Shown: one piece after another, positions 9,362 through 20,500 of the stretch
How the letters are laid out: each line of letters starts with the position of its first letter
Position numbering within the stretch: position 1 is the stretch's first letter
Assembly: GCF_030848805.1 (NCBI RefSeq)
Contig: NC_092367.1
Span: 14,751,692 to 14,815,691, forward strand
Reading direction: 5' to 3'
Length of the DNA: 64,000 nt
Source of the DNA: Temnothorax longispinosus
Lineage: Eukaryota > Arthropoda > Insecta > Hymenoptera > Formicidae
Position numbers and translations under genes: made by a program
The notes under the pieces: model-generated
Told to the model about the DNA's origin: nothing
Seen by the model: the letters and a program-made list of their open reading frames with translations, nothing else
Database searches by the model: none

Positions 9362-10284
9362 GTAATTGTGTGTATGCGTGCACGTATTGTGTGCATGGCG
9401 TGTACGTGTGTGCTCGCACCCGCGCATGCATGAGCAAGGAGAGAATAAGCATTTTCGTTAAAAAAAAATGGTACATATAATATTCAAATGTTCTGACCCT
9501 GATAGATTACAAAATATACAAATAATTGTTCTTAGAAGAAATTAAATTGTGAAGAATTTACTGTCATTTTATTCAAATTTCTTTGAAGACTTGCAAATAA
9601 AAGAGCAGATTCTTAAATTCATAAATTCTATCTGAACAGTAGTGACGAGACTAAAAATGTCTGAAAGGCATGAAAGAAGGATGCCAAGTTTATGTATCTT
9701 TCAGAGTCGCCGAAGAATTGCTATAAATATAGCCATGCGATGTAATTATTGCAAAATTATTACATGTCCCAATTATATTGACAGTGTCCCAATTTGTGAT
9801 AATCTCACTCGTCTTTCTTATAGCGAATTCGGTTGGACACACCAGTGTGCACTCAGTGCACATTAAAGCCATCGTACACAAATCAACGTATATATAAAGT
9901 GTATATTTAATATAAACGGGTTAAGTCACGAAGTGCTTAATATTCTTTATTGTACTATTTGGTAAAATTGTATTGGGCATTTTATCAGTCGAAATATTTG
10001 CATTTTACTTTAAATATTAGAGATTAAATCAGTGTACAATGGCTTTAATGTTCACTGAGTGCGCACTGGTGCGTCCAACCTGCAAAATCGTTATTAATAA
10101 ATCAGCTAATAAGTACGGATCCAATATTTATTTTAAACATGTATTCAACATGTAAACAAAATCAATTTTGTATAATTTGTTTAACATGTATATTATTAAT
10201 TTATTAATTTATTATTATGATGAGATTCCTCGGTCAGTAACTTGGACATTTGCGAGATTCTAAGGAGGTCTATTGAAAGCCCAG
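9362..10284. other. Candidate intron containing a MITE
   Basis: AT-rich sequence with a GT/GC-alternating stretch (about 9365-9430) and the 250-bp MITE at 9831-10080. No other coding feature seen. Confidence 0.4.
9831..10080. mobile_element. 250-bp MITE with ~49-bp TIRs
   Basis: The left arm 9831-9879 starts GGTTGGACACACCAGTG and the right arm 10032-10080 is its near-perfect complement (about four differences). The ends are followed inward by CAGTG and ATTAAAGCCAT blocks. The centre is AT-rich and non-coding. A clean target duplication is not evident. Confidence 0.85.
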
Positions 10285-10628
10285 CACGTTTGAAAATGAT
10301 CAAAGAAGAGGCTCTTTTGTATGGTCATGACATCGTTTTTCGTAAACTACTTAACTTACGACCCGAAGTAACCGATAAGATGATTCTGGAAGCCTGCCGA
10401 CTACTGGAAATATCGCCACTAGAAATAAAAAATGCGTCCGATCAGTTGGAGTATATAAAGCTGATCCTGAGAAGATCAACACCACAAGTCGATAATCAGT
10501 TGGAGTGTATAAAGGTGATCCTGGGACCGGGAAATAGGGAAATCATGGATGTTCGTTCCGTTGATGGTGATTATATACATATATCGACAAATAATAGCTC
10601 AAACAATAAAAGAAATAGCATTTCTTAA
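10285..10628 (+). CDS. Unrecognised gene, duplicated exon copy 1
   Basis: After an acceptor (AAGCCCAG, ending 10284) the phase-1 frame encodes RLKMIKEEALLYGHDIVF, then RPEVTDKMILEACRLLEISPLEI, and continues to a TAA at 10626-10628. Within it an 18-residue unit is repeated directly (DQLEYIKLIL... and NQLECIKVIL..., DNA at 10440 and 10494). The peptide looks helical and charged; I recognise no family. It is highly similar to the next copy at 10684, with the same start and splice phase, so it is either an alternative exon or part of a tandem gene duplication. Function unknown. Confidence 0.5.
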
Positions 10629-10683
10629 AAAACAAATTTCTTACAAATATCTGAATTATGATTTCGCCTTTTATGCGCTTTAG

Positions 10684-10907
10684 TACGTTTGAATATGATG
10701 AAAAAAGAGGTCCTTTTGTATGATCATGATATCACTTTTCGTGAACTACTTAACTCACGACCCGAAGTAACCGGTACGATGATTCTGGACGTCTGCCGAC
10801 TACTGGAAATATCGCCACTAGAAATCGACAATCAGTCGGAGTATATAAAGCTGATCTTGGGACAACGATTTAGGGAAACCATAGATGTTCGTTCCGTTGA
10901 TGGTGAT
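10684..10907 (+). CDS. Unrecognised gene, duplicated exon copy 2 (cut by gap)
   Basis: A good acceptor (TTTATGCGCTTTAG, ending 10683) opens the same phase-1 frame as copy 1: RLNMMKKEVLLYDHDITF, RPEVTGTMILDVCRLLEISPLEI, DVRSVDGD. It has one copy of the 18-residue EYIKLIL unit where copy 1 has two. The frame is intact up to the assembly gap at 10908. Most differences from copy 1 are single-base substitutions, so the duplication is moderately recent and the reading frame has been kept. Confidence 0.5.
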
Positions 10908-11407
10908 NNNNNNNNNNNNNNNNNNNNNNNNNNNNNNNNNNNNNNNNNNNNNNNNNNNNNNNNNNNNNNNNNNNNNNNNNNNNNNNNNNNNNNNNNNNNN
11001 NNNNNNNNNNNNNNNNNNNNNNNNNNNNNNNNNNNNNNNNNNNNNNNNNNNNNNNNNNNNNNNNNNNNNNNNNNNNNNNNNNNNNNNNNNNNNNNNNNNN
11101 NNNNNNNNNNNNNNNNNNNNNNNNNNNNNNNNNNNNNNNNNNNNNNNNNNNNNNNNNNNNNNNNNNNNNNNNNNNNNNNNNNNNNNNNNNNNNNNNNNNN
11201 NNNNNNNNNNNNNNNNNNNNNNNNNNNNNNNNNNNNNNNNNNNNNNNNNNNNNNNNNNNNNNNNNNNNNNNNNNNNNNNNNNNNNNNNNNNNNNNNNNNN
11301 NNNNNNNNNNNNNNNNNNNNNNNNNNNNNNNNNNNNNNNNNNNNNNNNNNNNNNNNNNNNNNNNNNNNNNNNNNNNNNNNNNNNNNNNNNNNNNNNNNNN
11401 NNNNNNN
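10908..11407. other. Assembly gap of 500 N
   Basis: Exactly 500 undetermined bases, a conventional placeholder length. It falls directly after a tandemly duplicated exon, where collapsed or unresolved repeat copies are likely. Confidence 0.99.
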
Positions 11408-11519
11408 TTGTGACTTTGTTGACAACGAGGAGAGCATTAAATGTGAAGTAACGGACAGAAGAAATAAATTATTAATAATATTATATATATTTACGTTACG
11501 TAAAAGGTATACGACATAA
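11408..11519 (+). CDS. Possible 3' end of the duplicated-exon gene
   Basis: From the gap edge a frame encodes CDFVDNEESIKCEVTDRRNK... and stops with TAA at 11517-11519. It is AT-rich like the exons before the gap, and composition changes to GC-rich just after. It may be the tail of another repeat copy; there is no direct support. Confidence 0.2.
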
Positions 11520-14484
11520 AAAATGTATGACATCGCCATACGCAACGTGGAATATCGGATGTTGCACGGAGGAATCGGTTTTTTTTTCACATTCACGGGA
11601 TACACATTTCTGCGCGACGGGAGGAAGATTAGCTTCTTTTAATGTACTTATGGTATAAAATAACTTTGACGATAACGAGGATATCGTTAAATCTCCGTAG
11701 GAAAAGTGAAGCCGCTTGTTTATTCATTCGTGAAAACGTAATCCTATTAAAACTCACGCTGTTTACACTGCCAGCTTATAGCGGAAAAAGTATTCATCAT
11801 TCGCGTAATATTCGCGAGAGAAACTTCTAAGAAATAAATGGCTTTCGGGACTTAATGAACCCCGGGACGAAAAGTTTTCCAGCAACAAAACTGCTGATTA
11901 CGTTTCGGATTGCTCCGTCGTTACCTTGGCCCTTCGTTATGTCGCTTGATTAAATCGATAAACCGATAGACTTGTGTATTATTAAATTGCGCCGCGCACG
12001 GCCATTTGTATTACTATCGAATTAGAACGCGTGGAATTATGTGCATTTGGGAATTCCCAGAGGAGGGCCGCGTTACTCCGGAAAATCGATCATCCTACAG
12101 TTTACCGGCTTTCAGCTCCGCGAGAAATTTTTCATTCTTGTAGCACTACTTACTTGTACTTCTTTAAATTAATTATCTTTCGCAGTACAATTTTAATGGT
12201 GAACATAAAATTATTACTGCTTTAATGTCACGTACGTAACAATAATTTATTAGAAGAAAACTGAAATCAAAGTGTCAAAATAATGATAAAGGCAACGTTT
12301 GAGAGAGTACTTTACATGTGAGGGACTATACATTTTATCCTCTGACAGATCCTGCGCTTCCTCTACGCGTAATCTCTTTGCACGTGAAAAGGGAAAAAGT
12401 TTGAAAGGTTCGGGTCAAAAGTAGCCGGAACCTGGAACGAGAGAGAAATAACATAGAAGAGAGAGAGAGAGGAAAGGATCCTCGGCATTTACGAATGCGC
12501 ACTATAGGCTGCCTTAATATCCTCAGGAAACGGATTACTCGTTTCCGGACGAACTCGCGGCGCGCGAAATTACGACTGTTGAAATAGCAATTAGCGATTC
12601 GTTATTCGTCGATATGGAGGGTATAATTACGTTGTTCCGCCGACAATCTCGCAACGACAGGAAGACCGCGAGAGAGACGCCGAGCGAGCGAGCGAGCGAG
12701 AGGGAGATAGAAATACGGTCAGATTTCGAATGGATACGATAATAATTGGCACACTCGCGTGTAATAGGATTGGCGTGTAACGGTGGCGGCTTCGGCCCGG
12801 CATACGGTATCAGGAATTTACGTATTTGGTCCCCTTAATGGCCGGCGCACACTTATGCGGTCAGGTATAACGCCGAGCGACTAATGATAATAGTGCTTAG
12901 GATACGTGCGCTACGCATTGACAAGCGACCTGCGCGATCACCTGTTAAGTATGATCGGAGCAGTCCTACGTCGAGCAAAATTCATCGCATATATAATTTT
13001 ATTCAATACGTGAAGTACCTTTTTTTCCCTCCCTCCGAGTTACTCTCTTTCTCGTTACTCTTTTCTGCGCGCTCATAAAAGAAATATCGTTCACGTATAT
13101 TTTACATTCTGTCGGTGTGTCTCGAATATCGCGTGAAAAAAATTCCCCGACGTCCAGAGATATCTGTAACGTACTACATTATTTTTGGAGCGGAAAGAGA
13201 GTATATTCGTTACAAAGAATCGTGCGCTCGACGCGCGGCCGTTGTTTCATCGATGCGATTAACGAGCCATTTTCACTTGCGAACGAATGTTCTCCATGCA
13301 TTTTAATTCATTTTTCAGCCAAAAATTATACGTTTTATCTCTATAATTTACTTCGTTGAGGAACTATTGGGTCGTAAACGTAATCCTTCGAGGATACAAA
13401 GGCGGCCGGGAGAACAGAGACGAATAGCAAAACGAGACGAATTCTGTCCATCTCGAGATGCATAGACTCATTTCGCAGAACAAATCGAAGCGTAAAGTCA
13501 AATGAGTTATCACCTAAGAGCGTAAAACCTAATGACGTTTGAGCTTTGAAGGTGACAATAAAGGAATATAAAAAATTCTAGAATATAGATATTATAAGTA
13601 ATTTGTAAAATTTAAGTTTTTAGATGAAGAAAGCTTCCCGTTTATTAATTTACAAAATCGACATTTTTAGAAGTAAGAAAATTACTTACTCCAGGATATA
13701 TATTTTATTTGAACGCTTCTAATATTCTTTCGCGCCACGAGGCGCATAACGTTATTATTGATACCGCGGCAACGGAAGTCTAAGGCATCATTGCCTTAGG
13801 CGACGCGCTACCGCGATTTTGTCTAAATATTTAATTCTCTCATTTACGGCTTAGAGAAACATTTTCGCTCTTGCCTTTTCCCATGTTGATTCGACACAGC
13901 GCCAGCGCAGCGCAGCGTAGGACGGCAAGGGCCGTCGCAATTGCGGCGACGAATCTGCCGTTTCGTAAATTGGTCGGCGCAAAAAGAAATAGAAGGGGTT
14001 GGGGATAGCGGAAAAGAGAGTGGCACAAGGTTGCAGAACGTGACCGGATTGTGGCAAAATGCCGTCGGCGAGCGTCAGCGGTTTTTCGATCTTTCTTTTC
14101 CTTCCCTTTCCTTCTTTTCTCTCCCTTTTCTTTTTATTTATTTTTTGTTTAAAAGCCTCCCGGATGTTTCTCTCCGATAATCGAGTAACGCGACTTATTA
14201 ATCTCGGGAGCGCGCGAAATATACAAGCGAAATCGGCGTCCATTGCTGGTTTATCGCCAAGTCGCGGAGCAAAAAGCGTAATAAATGTGAATCACGATCG
14301 CACGGAGCGAAGAGCGAAGTTTTTTTTCCTCAGGACGTCGCTAACGCGGCACTTTATCCGTCCCATCGACGGACTCGAATGAATTAATGAAGGGGCGGGT
14401 AGAACAAATCTCACACGGTCGACCCGAGATTTAGTTTCCGTCGCCGTCGCCGAACGTTTTTTTCGGAAGTTTGGATATTGAATG

Positions 14485-14542
<58 letters not shown>
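14485..14542. repeat. (GA)n microsatellite
   Basis: About 29 GA units with one interruption near the start. Confidence 0.98.
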
Positions 14543-14544
<2 letters not shown>

Positions 14545-14675
14545 GTTTCGATACGCTAGCATAAAACGGAAACGCGTATGAAACCGGCGCGAAAAAACAA
14601 ACTGGAAAAAAAAGATAAATTTTGCGCAATAAAAAAATATGTTGCGTAAAAAATATGTTGCAAACGCAGGTGACA

Positions 14676-14677
<2 letters not shown>

Positions 14678-14718
<41 letters not shown>
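14678..14718. repeat. (TA)n microsatellite
   Basis: About 20 uninterrupted AT units. Confidence 0.98.
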
Positions 14719-14724
<6 letters not shown>

Positions 14725-16327
14725 GATAACAAGCATCGGCGGTAAGTGCAAGAAAGTGCACTCGCGCAATCGCAGAAGTATGGAAAGTGTGACAGTATGA
14801 GAAATGATCTCGGCAGCCGCATCGTTTTGCAGTCTACATCGTCTACATTAAGCGCGACGCCATAACCGCATCGGGAAAAACGTATACATATACATACGTA
14901 TATTGCATTGCGGACGTTGCAAACATATTAATTTAATCGGCCCGCGTTTTGATATTTTTCCAGTTAATCCGGTTTTTCTTCGCGCGTGATGTTTTTACGA
15001 AGCGGCCATAAGCGCCGATGCGCGAGAGGCCGGGGCGTTGAAATTGCAGTTGTGTTTTACCGGTCGCGAAACCGGGGCGACGATAAATAAAAGCTGCATT
15101 TGCTAAATATAAACTTCATGCCGGGCCATTATCTTCCTTCCAGCGTCAGAAATTCAGAGATAAACATCGCGACGGCGGGCGCGCCCGTATACATCCAACG
15201 TGAATATTACAGGGACACGTTGTCCCTCGGACTTTGCGGAAACGTTCACGGGGTGGGGGGGGCGACGAATTCGGGGCACGCGACCCCGTTGCGCGACGAG
15301 AGGCTGCAAAATTTACACAGACCGACGCTCGCGCGAATTTGAATAAGGAATGGCCCGTGAATTATTGGCTACTCTCGGATATCGGCTTTCCTCGCCTCTC
15401 GGCGGCGCGAGAGAATCCCGAGAGGCTCGATGAGGACTCCGGATCCCTGGCCTAATTACGCCTCGAACACCCGTTTTATTTTATCCCCGTTCTCTTGGGA
15501 ACGACGAACGGGCTCCGGAGAGACCCTCATTAATACAGCTCGCGAGCTTTCTTACAAACTTTCCGCTCGACGGACGTGTAAACGGCGTGAAAGCGACGAG
15601 AGGGTGGCTGGGGGCACTCCATCCTTCCGCGCCGCGCGCGAATGCTCCTCTCGAACGAGATGGAAATGAAATTGCCTGTTGTGTCCCGAATCGTTTTTGC
15701 ATCGCCTCCGCATTAAGAGCGCGGTCGGAACGCTTTTTCATTCATTCGGTTGCGTGCTGCAATTCTCCGTCCGCGACGTTCCGCACCCGAGCGGCAAATT
15801 AAAAACGATGAGATATACTGATAATTTATTAAGAAAACAAGGCGCGCCTCTTTCCAAGAAGAAATTTCTTAGGGACGCGATATCGTATGCGTTAAAATAT
15901 CCTTCATTTTTCGCTGTCGCTCTTCTAAATGAAGCGTTAATAGAGCGTGACACGATTGCGAATTCAGCGTTGATAAAATTGCGCGAAATACAGATATTAA
16001 AAAAAAACAACACTACGAGGGCGATTCTCGATCGGGATTTAATCTTAACGGCCTGCACTCACCGCATTTTGCGCGTGACGGCCCGATATCTTGTCTCAAT
16101 CGGATAGCTTCCATTACTTTTATTACCCAGCCGGCAGCGTTTAACTTTCGTCCTCGACTTTATTTTCCCTTTCGACGGGTGGATTTACGCTACCTCGAGC
16201 CCTCGAGCCTTTTCGTCCGATGTTCCCGTTCCCGATATCGTAATTGAATGAAACATCGCCGCGGTAAAACACGCGATAAAATTACAGCGACCGTGCTTAG
16301 CCGCGGGGATGGGAAATCGAGCGAGAT

Positions 16328-16353
16328 GACGACGACGACGACGACGACGACGA
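16328..16353. repeat. (GAC)n microsatellite
   Basis: Eight to nine GAC units. Confidence 0.95.
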
Positions 16354-17512
16354 ACCCGGTCGGATCGCGCTCTCTTTCATTCGGTTGCGCTTCAAGCTAG
16401 AAAACACATCGTGCACGCACAACTTCTTTATCGCGAGTAGAACTATAGCTCGTCGAACTCGACGCTATTTGCAGAACGCGCTGTGCAAACTCCACACTCA
16501 ATTATTACGCGGGTTGCCTTTTTCACATTTCACGGTTATTTTTTCATTATTCGCGATATTACTGGCCGTTGGGCAAATTAAATAAATACCATACCTACAT
16601 AAAATCAATTTCATTTGTTTGCCGTAGATTGAATTACTCATTGCGATATTGCGTAACGAAAATCTGTCGGCATGCGAACGTAAGGTCGCGCATACTACAA
16701 TGCCAATGCGCGGCGTACGTGCAATGCGTGTACGTGTGTGCACGACAAATGTTTACCGGCGGATTTCGATCTGACGTTAATTCACTTAATATACCCGACC
16801 GCGCGCTGGTAAACGATATCTTCCAGTAGCGCGGACCGCTCTGGCAAGAAGCGATCCAACTGACGATGTCAACGCTCGTCCTCGATCATCGCTCCCTTTT
16901 TCATCGTCGCAACCAGCCAACCAGCCAGCCAGCCAGCTCATCGCGGCGCATCGATTCCTCGCTTTATTCTTTTACGCGCGCGTCCGCGCGGCTTAACGTG
17001 TCACTTGCTCGATACCCAATATAAGACAACGCCAGCAGCCGCGCTCGCTGTGCCGTGGAAAATGTGGCGGATGAATTTTACCTCCGTTCAACATCAACAA
17101 TATTGATTAAGTACACACAGCGCATCACGGCGGCCGCCGCGCCGCAATCATCCCGCCCGCCCACCGCAGCACCGTTTCCCCCGTTATTGCGATAACCGTA
17201 TACGGCCACTTCGCAGCGATGTCAGTGGACGTATAACAAGCGCGACAAACCTCCCCTATTCTTTTTTCTCCTCTTTTTTTTTACCGCGTAACGCGCCGGA
17301 TCGAATTACCCGACTTGGGTGGAATATCTTCGTCATTGGAACGATTTTTCACGAAGGATCAGATATCATCGCAATGATTCTCTCTCCCTCCCCCTTATTC
17401 CTCGTCTCTCTCTTTCTCTCTCTTTCTCTCTCTTTCTCTCTCTTTCTCGCTCGCTGTGCCCTCCGATATATCACCCAAGACTGATAAACGCATCGAGTTT
17501 ATTATAACAGAG

Positions 17513-17564
<52 letters not shown>

Positions 17565-20500
17565 CTCGCTCTCTCTCTCTCGATAGAGAGAAACGGAGAA
17601 AGAAATTTTTTTCTGACTGAATATATTTTCAGATTCCGCAGCTTATTTTAGACCGTTGCGAAATGTTATTTCGGTATACAGAGTTCCTCTGCGGAATAAA
17701 CGGACCACGTTTTTGTAACATCGTTCTCTTCATTGATTTAATTACCGCGACTTCGTTCCGCCGGTTAAAACGGCGGATTAACGACCACGTGTATAGGCTC
17801 GTAATATGTATATGAAATAACGACGCGCGCGCGAGCGCATAACGTAATGCGAAATTAAACATTTTACAGCGACAAATATTCGCGAGTCCTCTCGATTTGA
17901 CGCGCAACGCGAATAAACCGTGATGTCAGATACATCGGACTCGATCGGATCTTTTCGACGTATTAATCGGATTAACTGGCGAGCATAAATACGGCAAAAT
18001 CGACCCATTACCCCGTTGTGCCCCCTGCTGCGTAGATATATAAATACGTAATGATTATAAAGTGCCCGTAAATAAAATCGCGATTTTCGAAAGTGCGCTC
18101 GTCGTACAATTCTAAAAGGAAAAAAAGGAAGAATACTCCCTTGCGACGGTAATAATTGCGAGAGAAGTATACAGGCAGAGAAAGGGAGAGACGAATGTTT
18201 TAGTCTACTCTTTATAATTGCGCATCTAGACTTATCGCTAAATAAATGCCAAGCTGGATAGTTACTCCCGCCGAATGTGTGTCAAGTGCGCGACGTCCGA
18301 TACGGGCCGCGATCTCTCAGCGGATAGCTGCAGCAACGGCGGAAAATACACGCTCCCGCGATTTTCTCATTGGATTAAGTTTCCCCGGCACAAAATCGGC
18401 GAAAGAAGATTCCAGGCGATTCCTCGCATTCCCCCGTGAAAAAAGGATGAGCGCGACCGCGGGAAGCTTTATAAATCTGAACGTCCGCAAATGGGAGCAC
18501 TTATTTCTATTTTAATCGCCCTCCTTTTATTCCTCCTCTACTGCTTCCCTGCCTCCCTGTTTTCCTCCCTATATACCTTCCTCCCAGGTTTCTTCCTATC
18601 TTGCGATAAACCGCCGTCTTCACAGCAAGCAAGTGCTCCTTTCCATCCTCGGCGAGCGAGCGGGCGAGCTCACGTCGCTCTCGGACAAGTGTCCATTTAC
18701 TCCGAAAGGGCCGAAGCGCACAAGCGCGCGGCGGTAGTAAATCTCTCTCCGTCTCACCCTCTGTCTCTCGTCTCATCTCCTCTCCGCGTGGGGTATCTTC
18801 CTTTCATCTGTCCGACAGCCGAGGGTGACCGACAAGCGAGAATTTCGCGGAGAACGGGCGAAAGGAAATTACGTTCGCGGTGTCAGCTCTTAGAGCGTGT
18901 TTCCTTAAGACTCTCCTTCTTGCGCGCGCGATCGATATTACGCGTGCGTTAGTATACCCATTGTAGGATATTACATCGACGGCGACGTTATACGAAAATA
19001 CAAAAATATTTCCGTTACAGTTCTGCAAGCTCTTATTGTATATATGCTTATGTATATATGCTTGTATATATACTTTTATCACCGAATCGTAATAGTAGCA
19101 AACGAAAGACGATATTCTAATAGAGTTTTTAAAGAGAAATTTTTACGTAAATAAAAAAAAGAAAATTATAACAAATTAATATTCACAGATTATGAAAATA
19201 TAGAGACCGCAGTAATATATTATTTCATAATTTATAGGGCGTGGGTTAAAAATTTCCTTGACTTCTTCCTTCCGCCTCTCTTTTACGAATCAATCTGTCG
19301 TATTTACAGACGAGAGAAAATGTCGAAATAAAAGGAGCGAAAAAATCTCCCCGTTTCGATTAATCGACGCTTGTTACGAAATAGTTCAAGTTTATCGGAC
19401 TGAATTTTTCCGGCTAAGGAAGCACACGTCTTTGCGCGAGCGAACGTTCCGCAGTCTCGACCGATTTCGAGTTTACGGCGATGCGCGCTCGAAGGAAATC
19501 GGATCCCGACGGCGACGGCAATGGCGATGGCGATGGCGATTGTCGCATTACCGTCTCCGCTTATTCTAAATAAGGATTCAACCACGCGCGTCCCGACGCG
19601 TCTCGAACACGGGAACGCTATCGCGCGAGATTGCATTCGTCGCGCCCGCCGTGCCGTTATACGAAAGGAAACGTATACCTGCGAAAAGAACGCGAGGACA
19701 CGATTTCTCTCCTCCGACGAACGATCGTCTTGCGTCGCGACAAACGAGGCGACGCGACTCGATCTTCCGCAAATTTGCGTCGCGTCGCAGCAATAATCGA
19801 GATACGAGACGTAGCGACGAGAATAGTCGTCGATGTTTCGTTAATGTCAGGAAATTTTTCGATGTATTCCACACGTATAAAAATAAATTCAGTCGTTAGC
19901 TAGATTTAAAAAAAAAATTGTTTAAAAACCGTTCAGAATGTACGGTATGCATCGTGGTTATCGTTTCGTAATAAATCGATACCGCTTTGTGCCGACGCAC
20001 CGCGGATATCTCCGCCTTCTCCGCAGAGATGCATAGAGAATATAGAGATTGCTTACAGTATTATTATTGAAACCGCAGTCTGCATTGATTATATTGGCAA
20101 AAGCGCGCGGCGCGGGCTTTGTGCAACGCCACAACTTGGGCGAATCGATCGACGCGCGCCTTTTTGGACAAGGAACGCCTCGAAATCGCCGAAGGTAAAC
20201 TGCGTCAACGACGAAGGAAGGGAATCCTGGAAGCGTATTTATCAAACAGAAATGTAAAATTCTGCAAGAATAGCCGGGATCGAAGCCATGAAAGAGCGCG
20301 GACGGGGAGGCGACCGGCGATGTTGCATGAAACTTGAAAGGGAGATAGAGCGCTTATCGGATCCTCCACAAATATGCATACAGATATATGTACGCATCAT
20401 GTATGTATATATATATGAAATGCGAAAAGGCGCGTAAACCAGCACGACAACTCGTCGGCGGACCAGCGCGCGGATTCCGCCGACGCGATAAGACCGCGCA

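Larger units (their letters stand above)
11520..16327. other. CpG-rich non-coding DNA
   Basis: The composition switches to GC- and CpG-rich sequence. I find microsatellites but no exon with both credible splice sites and recognisable protein. The open frames here are those expected by chance in stop-poor, GC-rich DNA. A short perfect hairpin (CTAAGGCA...TGCCTTAG) lies at 13780-13799. Confidence 0.55.

Noticed and set aside
10689..11605. Long open frames spanning 10832-11605 and 10689-11519 on both strands
   Set aside because: They are open only because the 500 N bases contain no stop codons.
14411..14822. Open frames rich in YIYIYIYI and SLSLSLSL
   Set aside because: These are translations of the TA and GA microsatellites, not genes.
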